DNA from: Aricia agestis
Taxonomy: Eukaryota; Arthropoda; Insecta; Lepidoptera; Lycaenidae
Reading direction: 5' to 3'
NCBI RefSeq assembly: GCF_905147365.1
Contig: NC_056408.1
Span: forward strand, 2,790,001 to 2,854,000
Length of the DNA: 64,000 nucleotides
A program made the translations under genes and the position numbers. Below, in pieces: positions 57,280 through 64,000 of this stretch (its first letter is position 1; every line of letters begins with the position of its first letter). Under the pieces are notes generated by a model that saw only the letters and a list, made by a program, of their open reading frames with translations, was not told where the DNA came from and ran no database searches.

Positions 57280-58500
57280 AAAGTTAGGCTTAAACTAAAG
57301 AAACATCAGTGTGTCTTTGCAAAAAGATCAAAGTGCGAATAATTAAAATTATCGCGTCACCTGCTTAGAGTTTCACACTGAAATTTATTAATCCTACGAG
57401 TAGTTAAGAAATGTGGATGTTATTGAGGATTTCTTAAATGGAATTCTCCAGCTTCTTCCATCCACGCGAATTGCTTTCATTACTCGCATATTGCACGTGC
57501 CAAGGGGCATGACCTACAAACCTCCGTTGCAAAAGTACTTATATACTTTATGAATATGGAGGGAAGGAAAATTAACGAGACATTTATTCGAATGTCTTGT
57601 CTGCGGTTTATTTCGCATTGTAGTGTCCATTTTGTTTGTCTGATTTGAATAAATCTCTTTAAAATGTTGTTCAAGTTCTCAGAAACAGTTTAGTGTAGGA
57701 ACCCTACATATTTCTACGGTAAAGACTATCCTCATATCCTTTCTCAAAGTATCTCTATTCTCTATACCAAAATTTCTTCCAAATCTGTTAAGCGTCAATC
57801 GCATGTGAAGACAGAAAGACATACCTATACACTTTGGTATATTTATAATGTCAATATTAGTGTGGATGTGGTTTTCCAAACTTCATTTTATGTTTTGTTT
57901 CTGCATATTATGTTTAAGGCGCAGACAGCTGCCAATTTGACATCTTTGTGCAGTTTTCTAGACGTATGTATTTCATTGATTGGCACAAAAAAAATATATG
58001 TGATTTTTGATTATATTTGGAAAAGCTTGTCCGATTTAAATAATAAAATAATGTACTCCTACTGGATGAAAAAAAATACCAAAGTCACATCTTTCGGGAA
58101 CTTTAAACAGTTCTAACTAAAGTAATAATACAATCCATGCTTTAAAAATTTGTTTATTTGATACCTTTTACAAAAATCCAAAGATTGCCCGATTTAATTT
58201 TCGGCTCTGACATCTAGATTTCCCACAATATTTATTTTTCCTCTAACAAACGAAAAATATATCCACGCTTCTGAGTGAACATTTCACATCTCTCTCTCTC
58301 GCATGAAAACCGACAGTGTTCGCTGAGGCGCGGTGCTATGTGGACGTGTGACGGATTTCGCTCTGCCGATATTGTGATTTTAGTGTAATTGAAGCGTTTA
58401 GTTCTTAAAATTTGTATATAGGTATTTCTCATTGTTTTATAGTATATTAAGTTTATTCTGTAAATATTTTTCTGTAAATATTTGAAATTATATTGCGCGT
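57280..58500. other. Region upstream of the 58.5-kb exon
   Basis: The frame at 57805-58116 is AT-rich and unsupported. 58290-58380 is GC-richer, with an initiator-like 'gacagtgttcgctgagg', and may be the promoter/5' UTR of the following exon. Confidence 0.35.
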
Positions 58501-58508
58501 CTGTAAAA

Positions 58509-58589
58509 ATGGGTGACAAGAAAAAGAAAAGACGTCCAGCAAAAAAGCGACAGCTTCGTGAAAGCCACAAATACATGATGGAAGTAAAA
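58509..58589 (+). CDS. Candidate first exon, Lys/Arg-rich N-terminus
   Basis: ATG in good insect context (aaaaATGGg) opens MGDKKKKRRPAKKRQLRESH and KYMMEVK, then a strong donor AAA|GTAAGT in phase 0. The basic start resembles N-termini of arthropod Mutator-like (MULE) transposase proteins as I recall them, and decayed Mutator coding sequence lies 3.4 kb downstream. However, the next recognisable exon (59264) needs a phase-2 entry; joined directly it stops after six codons. Either an exon is missing between them, the locus is a decaying transposon gene, or the true start is ATG 59277. Confidence 0.4.
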
Positions 58590-58720
58590 GTAAGTTCAAT
58601 TTTATCTACTTTCTAGTTGCGTACGTCTTTATTAAAAAAAAAAACGAACAATTACGACCCCGAATCAAAATATTTCGTCACTCTCAATGTGTTTTAGGAT
58701 AGCCAGGATCGTTGTGTCAA

Positions 58721-58915
58721 ATAAAACATAAAAAAACTGTATTACGATTGATTACGATTTACGAAAATCCTCTAAGATTCGAACCATAGACCTTGGAAAT
58801 TGACATAATAATGTTATCACAATCGTTGTGATAACATTATATCAATTTCCAATCGGCCTATGGTTCGAATCTTAGAGGATTTTCGTAAATCGTAATACAG
58901 TTTTTTATGTTTTAT
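58721..58915. repeat. Long near-perfect inverted repeat (about 95-nt arms)
   Basis: 'ataaaacataaaaaaactgt', 'cgaaaatcctctaagattcg' and 'aaattgacataataatgtta' are mirrored by the second half with one about 10-base gap. The centre is 'tcacaatcgttgtga'. Confidence 0.95.
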
Positions 58916-59263
58916 TTTATCACTGATAATAATTTTGCTTTGTATCTGAACATTTATGTTGGAGTTTTGCACTCCAAAATAAATGTTCAAAAAGTTAAAA
59001 AATCACCACTCATAAAGTTGATTATTTCGTTAGCCTAAATAAGTTTTAGCGTCGCGCGTCGGGGATCGTTCTGATAAATCAATATTCAATCGGTCTATGG
59101 ATCGAGTTTCAGAGAATTTTCGTAATAATTTTTATGGTTTTTTTTTATCACTATTAGCACAGAATAAATAATAGTACAAGTACTATAATTAGGTACTATA
59201 AGTTCATTTTGCTTTGAATCTGAAGTTTTATTTAGGCCTTTATTATTTAAATTTTTATTTCAG

Positions 59264-59356
59264 GCGGCGGAAAACCATGGATAGTGCAATTATTGATAAC
59301 CCAAACGAATCACCAAATTCCAATTCAGATCCAGCGGCAGGTAGTATGTTGGAAAG
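59264..59356 (+). CDS. Candidate exon 2 (duplicated symmetric exon)
   Basis: Acceptor 'atttttatttcag', donor AG|GTAATA, length 93, phase 2 on both sides. Reads RRKTMDSAIIDNPNESPN, then SNSDPAAGSMLE. ATG 59277 has an ideal ACCATGG context and could be the start codon. Exon 3 repeats its plan (SRPKTMELDNNTVENVAN, NIATGSILK), so one arose by exon duplication. Confidence 0.4.
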
Positions 59357-59416
59357 GTAATATAAGTTTATTTATCTACTTATTATAAGTTGTAACCAAA
59401 CGTCCTTCACGACTAC

Positions 59417-59517
59417 GAAACACAGAGCAAGGGCTGTTTCACGCCGGTTTTCCTGTGAGTCCGTGGTATTTCTCTGGTCGAGTCGGCCCATTCGTGCCAA
59501 AGCATGGCTCATTCATT
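59417..59517 (-). repeat. SINE-like repeat fragment, copy 5
   Basis: 'gggctgtttcacgccggttt' and 'gcccattcgtgccaaagcat', lying in the intron between the two duplicated exons. Confidence 0.7.
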
Positions 59518-59597
59518 GTATTTTTTATGATCCAGTTTATCTATTACAAGCTATTTTAGCCTTTTTATGATATTATTATGATTTAATTTTTTTCCAG

Positions 59598-59687
59598 TCG
59601 ACCGAAAACGATGGAATTAGATAATAACACAGTGGAAAATGTAGCAAATGCCGATCGCAATATAGCGACGGGTAGTATTTTAAAAAG
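59598..59687 (+). CDS. Candidate exon 3 (duplicate of exon 2)
   Basis: Acceptor 'attttttttccag', 90 nt, phase 2 in and out, donor AAAAG|GCAAGT, a GC-AG type intron. Splicing exon 2 to 3 keeps the frame. The following exon was not identified; 61970-62310 (Mutator N-terminal text) is the plausible continuation. Confidence 0.4.
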
Positions 59688-59807
59688 GCAAGTATATTTT
59701 TACAATTACGATAGGCTAGGTAAATATAGATATAATAAGTTTATTACTATTTGAGCGCGATGCGATTGCGCGATTCTTTCAGCTCTATTCAAGGACATGC
59801 TCCGTAA

Positions 59808-59881
59808 GGGCCGGGACACAAAATCACGGCACGACGACGCGACGTCGTACGGCGCCGGACCGTGTTTTTGTGTCCCGGCCC
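59808..59881. mobile_element. 74-bp PIF/Harbinger-like foldback MITE
   Basis: TAA duplications at both ends. Termini GGGCCGGGACACAAAATCAC and GTGTTTTTGTGTCCCGGCCC. Same family as 1424-1680, reduced to the two ends. Confidence 0.85.
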
Positions 59882-59899
59882 TAATAGGGTGCGGCTTCA

Positions 59900-60149
59900 C
59901 TGCGGAGTAGGGGTGAGCGTTATTTCACGTCACTATAGTTACAATAACTAGCTACATACAGTAACCGAATAACTAGTTTCGAGTCGTATTTATATAGTAG
60001 AGTAGTGATTTTTGTAACGTTTTTATTGCATTGGGTGGTATGAAGTACCGTCGAGCGATCGTCGCGTTGTTTCGTTTGGAGTCGCAGCTAGCGCCCGCCG
60101 CCCACTGCACCGGTCGACCTAGCGAGCGACAGCGAGTTTGCTATAGTCC
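59900..60149. other. Unassigned GC-richer stretch
   Basis: 'ggagtaggggtgagcgttat' mirrors 'cgacccacccctactgcgga' at 61375, so it may be the outer end of the repeat complex up to 61890. Confidence 0.4.
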
Positions 60150-60217
60150 GCGCGGAACTAGTTGGCCGCGCCGCCGGTATGTGAGCATACCGGCGGCGCG
60201 GCCAACTAGTTCCGCGC
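60150..60217. repeat. Perfect GC-rich hairpin, 32-bp arms, 4-nt loop
   Basis: 'gcgcggaactagttggccgc' and onward to 'ggtatg', then tgag, then the exact complement. About 65% GC in an AT-rich region. Confidence 0.97.
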
Positions 60218-60899
60218 AGATTACCTAGCAAAAATATTAATTAGTTTATATCAATACTAATATTATAATTGGGAAGAGTTTGTTTGTTTGTTTGAACGCG
60301 CTAATCTCAGGAACTACTGGTCCGATTTGAAAAAAGGCTATAGGCTATAGGCCCGCGCGCGCGCCTCATCCCGGCGTCACCCCCTTTCATTCCCCCGCGC
60401 CGCGAGTGACCTTTCTGCAACGATTTTAAATGGGATAAAATATTGTCATTTAAAAAAAAATAACACCCATTTTTTTGGTTAAATGGGCTCTCCTAATGAT
60501 ACCTAAGCCCTGCGGGGCTAAAATGGTAATATTTAGCAATTCCTCTCAATCAATTCAGCAAATGAATTGTCAAAACTGACAAATGTCAAATCAGTGCAAA
60601 AATACAAAAATGAATTGCAAGCAGAGTTGCATTTTGCGATATTAGAGAAATGAATCATATTATGATTCGTCTCATGATTCAACAAAGCGACCATTTTAGC
60701 CCCGCTGGAATAATTGGGCAGGAAGGTTTAATTGAGAATGTTACTAGGTATGCCAAATTGCTTGAAATTTTGTCACAGTAAAGCCTGTATGTATACAAAT
60801 ACACTAGTTTTTGTTGCAGTCAAAAATACCTTGTAGTTTTGATTTTATAGGCATTCAAAGTTTCGAAAAATATCGATTCCCGCTAACAGTCCCGCGACC

Positions 60900-61880
60900 G
60901 CTTGTGACGTCATATCACAATTTTTCCGCGCGGGTCCTATACAATAAACGTGATTTTTTGCTCTATCTCAATAACGGCAACAGGTAGGCACTTGAAATTT
61001 TCACCGAGGCCTTAATTATATGTGTACTTTAATAATTAATAATAATATTATATTATGTTACTAATCGGACTCACTTATGAATACACATACCGTTATAGTG
61101 CAAAATAGGCCAAAATTTGTGATTTTTGTATAGGAGCCCCCCTTAATTTTTTATTTTATTATAATATTATTATTGATTATTAAAGTACATATATAATTAA
61201 GGCCTTGATGAAAATTTCAAGTGCCTACCTGTTGCAGTTATTGAGATAGAGAAAAAAAATCACGTTTATTGTATGGGGCCCGCGCGGCGAAATTGTGATA
61301 TGACGTCACACCGTTACCGGGCGCCCGCGTCGTACAGTTACAACTTGTTTCGTCGGTTAAAAATCACATAACGACCCACCCCTACTGCGGAGTGCAGCGT
61401 ATTAACCTAATAAATTTTTTAGTATACCTTTTTAATGAAATTAGAAGGCAAACGAGCAAAAGGCTTTTTTAAATATTGAGTTCTGTATAATTTTATCCTA
61501 ATTCCCATTTCCCAATAATCGAAAAGTTTAGTAACATAATATAATATTATTATTAATTATTAAAGTACATATATAATTAAGGCCTTGATGAAAATTTCAA
61601 GTGCCTACCTGTTGCAGTTATTGAGATAGAGCAAAAAATCACGTTTATTGTATGGGGCCCGCGCGGCGAAATTGTGATATGACGTCACACCGTTACCGGG
61701 CGCCCGCGTCGTTCGGTTACAACTTGTTTCGTCGGTTAAAAATCACATAACGACCCACCCCTACTGCGGAGTGCAGCGTATTAGCCTAATAATTAGAAGG
61801 CAAACGAGCAAAAGGCTTTTTTAAATATTGAGTTCTGTATAATTTTATCCTAATTCCTATTTCCCAATAATCGAAAAGTT
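60900..61880. repeat. Repeat complex: one inverted and two direct copies
   Basis: 61158-61530 and 61537-61880 are direct copies ('ttaaggccttgatgaaaatt', 'attgtatggggcccgcgcgg', 'cgggcgcccgcgtcgt'). 60900-61065 is the same sequence inverted ('cacaatttttccgcgcgggt', 'aacaggtaggcacttgaaat'). The unit shares its 'caataaacgtgattttttgc' piece with the 'GGTTCCGTAC' family. Confidence 0.85.
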
Positions 61881-61894
61881 AATCATTTTAATTT

Positions 61895-62314
61895 ATGAAA
61901 TTTTGTGGTGATCCAGTTTTTAAACTGTTGTTAAATGTCGATGTCTCAAAGTATAAACTTACTTACAGGCTGGAAGAAAAAAGTACCCATGACACTGGAC
62001 TATGTAGTTTGGAGGCTGAATGTGATGCTGAAAAGCTTATTGTTGAAACTGCACTTCCTCAGAAGAAACCTGATGTCGGAAGAAGAATTATAAGTGTTTC
62101 ATATTTTTATAAGAGGTTGCAAGAAATTTCTCATCATGGTCCTCTTGGATGTGCTTTAACTGACATAGAACTAGTAGGTGAAAAGCAAGATGGCCTCAAT
62201 TCAAAATTCACATTTCTATGCATACTTTGCAATCTAATATTGATAATTGATAGTGACTCAAATGAAGACCATTACATGCCTATCAATAATAATAAGGCAA
62301 TATTCGTAACCTGA
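61895..62314 (+). pseudogene. Mutator-like transposase, N-terminal domain fragment
   Basis: An open + strand stretch reads VSKYKLTYRLEEKSTHDTGL, then LPQKKPDVGRRIISVSYFYK, SHHGPLGCALTDIELVGEKQ and DGLNSKFTFLCILCN. The GRRI...YF, GPxGC and LVGEK...SKFTF...C..C landmarks match the N-terminal part of the arthropod Mutator-like transposase domain as I recall it. It stops at 62312-62314 after AIFVT, far short of a full transposase. The rest of the protein is found on the other strand immediately to the right. Introns upstream are possible, because 'gatccag' precedes TTTTTAAACTG. Confidence 0.7.
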
Positions 62315-62866
62315 AATATGGAGCTGCCCTTGCACCTTATAAAACCAGGAGTGATTTTTGTCTATATTTAATTTGCCCTGTTTATCTATTTTCCAAAATG
62401 TAACTTTTTGTTGTGTTATAGCAGCGTCTACTCCAATGTTATATGCTGTGATGGGACATTTAATTTATAAAATAGTTTTTTCATCGCAAATTCCATCGGG
62501 CGTTGCTCCTAAAAATGGCAAGTCTGTATCTATAAATAGCCCGCAAGGCTTTACTTTAATTCCTTCTTGTAATTCTAAATCTCTTATTGCTTGTTTTTAA
62601 TTTTCTTGGCCATGTTTGATAGAAGAAACGAAGCTTATTTTTTTTTAATATAAAATGTCTTTTACTAGGTTAGCACTTGCAGTGTTGGGTCTTCTTTTTA
62701 TCACCCGGCCAAAGTTTTCTAATAATTTTCTAATAACTTCATCATGATCACGCTTTGGGTCAAATTTGTGTCTTTGATGGGATATTTCGTATCAGTTTGT
62801 AAATTTTTAGCCTATTACAGAAGTTCCGAAGTAGGTGATTTCGGCATTCAATTTTCTCGACACAGG
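62290..62866 (-). pseudogene. Mutator-like transposase C-terminal part with YqaJ-type nuclease domain, decayed
   Basis: On the - strand, right to left with frame breaks: VEKIECRNHLLRNFCNRLKI (62863-62795), FDPKRDHDEVIRKLLENFG, VSSIKHGQEN, DLELQEGIKVKPCGLFIDTD, LPFLGATPDGICDEKTIL, IKCPITAYNIGVDAAI and FYKVQGQLHISGYEYC. GATPDG and the following (E)IKCP are core motifs of the YqaJ/lambda-exonuclease family. Here the codon where catalytic Glu is expected before Ile-Lys-Cys is a TAA stop. At least two other stops and one frameshift show it is dead. In arthropods this nuclease domain occurs with Mutator transposases, as far as I recall. Confidence 0.72.
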
Positions 62867-63055
62867 GTTTGTACGTGTTCCTTGTTGAGAGTTCACTGTA
62901 AAAGTAGCAGCGCTGAAAGACCTAATTTTTTTTTCTTTTGTATATCTCATACAAAAGAAAAAAAAATCGTCTTTCAGAGCTGCTACTTTCACAGTGAACT
63001 CTCTACAAGGAACACGTACACACCCTAAAGTATTATCACTTGTTTTTGTTGCATA

Positions 63056-63063
<8 letters not shown>
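62862..63063. mobile_element. Palindromic MITE, 'acagggtgtaac' family, inserted in the Mutator remnant
   Basis: 'cctaattttttttt' and 'gaaagac' arms mirror each other: 'ccttgttgagagttcactgt' versus 'acagtgaactctctacaagg'. The right end is 'ttgttgcatactgta'. It begins directly beside the Mutator coding text (VEKIEC). Confidence 0.8.

Positions 63064-63117
<54 letters not shown>
63058..63117. repeat. (TA)n microsatellite, left
   Basis: About 58 bp of TA repeats between the MITE and the TTAACG-rich element. Confidence 0.95.
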
Positions 63118-63120
<3 letters not shown>

Positions 63121-63703
63121 GCTGGGCATTAACTCGTTAATCCGTTAATCGTTAATTAACGAAGTTAACATTCGTTAATCCAATGCCTACTATTTACCGC
63201 ACGGCACCGCGGCGCCGCGCGAAAACAGGTTCAGACGAAACAAAAATAATACTAGATATACATTTTCAGGCGCATGCGAGTGAGAATATATTTGTTTCGT
63301 TTTATCATTTCATTATGTTGATAAAGAAGAGTGCAGTATAATTTAGTTACCTAACTAAATTATACTGCACTCTTCTTTATCAACATGCAAATTATTTATA
63401 ATAACAATAAACTATATCTATAATAATTATTGTATTGTAATTTCTACCTAGAATACAATAATTATAGAAGTATTTTGTTTTGTCCCTAACCTGTTAACTT
63501 CCAAAACCTTAAACCAACAGGTTTTGTATGTACACTAACGCAATGATATAAGTTACAACAAGGCCATATTACACATATTAACGGATTAACGATTAACGTT
63601 AACTTGCGCTAATTCGTCCGCAGTGTAACGCTTTAACGTTTAACGAAGCTAACATTTTTTTAACGGATTAACGAAGTTAACTATTTGAGTAACGGTGCCC
63701 AGC

Positions 63704-63707
<4 letters not shown>
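63116..63707. mobile_element. TIR element with TTAACG-type internal repeats
   Basis: Starts 'acatagctgggcattaactc' and ends 'gtaacggtgcccagctatgt'. Subterminal regions are packed with 'taacgaagttaac', 'taacggattaacg' and variants on both sides. The centre holds a 35-bp-arm hairpin (63315-63386). A further copy of the terminus starts at 63781 after the second (TA)n. Confidence 0.75.
63315..63386. repeat. Perfect hairpin, 35-bp arms, 2-nt loop
   Basis: 'atgttgataaagaagagtgc' to 'ttagtta', then cc, then the exact complement. Confidence 0.97.

Positions 63708-63780
<73 letters not shown>
63708..63780. repeat. (TA)n microsatellite, right
   Basis: TA run continuing from 'ctatgtatata', then a second 'acatagctgggcaccgttaa' terminus. 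Confidence 0.95.
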
Positions 63781-63785
<5 letters not shown>

Positions 63786-64000
63786 GCTGGGCACCGTTAA
63801 TCAATTATATTATGCATATTCAGTAGGTTTGAGAATCGGCTACTGGGTACTTTAAATATTGATAAGTGCATTTGTTGAATAAATAATAGTAAATTATTAT
63901 AACCTGAGACTGACGGCGACCATTAAGTTTGTGCGACGGGATAGCGATCAACGTTGCCATGGTGACATACTTACCTATTTACGGCCGTTCCCAATATTTG

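Noticed and set aside
57805..58116. 103-residue + strand frame
   Set aside because: AT-driven composition (Ile/Tyr/Phe/Asn), no start context, no splice logic and no recognised motif.

Overview
The window is animal nuclear DNA, most likely from a moth or butterfly (Lepidoptera). It is AT-rich and gene-poor, with small exons separated by long introns, and interspersed repeats fill most of it. The repeat families look lepidopteran from memory: short Helitrons ending in CTAG, a 'ggttccgtac...gtacggaaccc' family, palindromic 'acagggtgtaac' MITEs, a tRNA-headed SINE and RTE-like and jockey/CR1-like LINE pieces. No prokaryotic or organellar signal was seen.

Host genes with good support. (1) A complete six-exon trypsin-like serine protease on the + strand (coding exons 36380-39814, 321 codons) with an intact His/Asp/Ser triad. 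(2) A second trypsin-like protease on the - strand. Its signal-peptide exon (17428-17488) and His-bearing exon (5505-5664) are separated by an intron of about 11.8 kb, and the rest lies beyond the left edge. (3) An intronless HAX1-like gene on the - strand (41142-41858), converging on protease 1. Weaker single-exon candidates lie at 42982-43024 (+, behind a TATA box), 48143-48316 (-, terminal exon), 19457-19613 (-, Cys-rich terminal exon), 31440-31565 and 52463-52564 (+, possible 5' noncoding exons).

Layout. 1-2.4 kb: RTE-like LINE debris and a duplicated block. 3.3-4.6 kb: a SINE-like repeat and a hAT-type MITE. 5.5-17.5 kb: protease 2 and its repeat-filled intron. 17.5-28 kb: mostly unassigned DNA with Helitrons and two SINE copies. 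28.1-29.6 kb: a 5'-truncated LINE. 30-35.6 kb: MITEs and Helitrons. 36.4-42 kb: protease 1 and HAX1. 42.8-52 kb: candidate exons, a 1-kb Helitron with a tandem array and foldback elements. 53-54.1 kb: a piggyBac-type element. 55 kb: a third SINE copy. 58.5-62.9 kb: a decayed Mutator-like element whose N-terminal part and C-terminal/YqaJ-nuclease part lie on opposite strands. 63.06-63.8 kb: an inverted-repeat element bounded by (TA)n.

The two proteases share intron phases and the Cys-Gly motif before the activation site, so they look like diverged paralogues in opposite orientation. The most unusual property of the window is about ten near-perfect hairpin-forming inverted duplications that no transposon family here explains. 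The inverted Mutator/YqaJ arrangement is the other item most worth following up. All family names come from memory and motif reading, not database searches.
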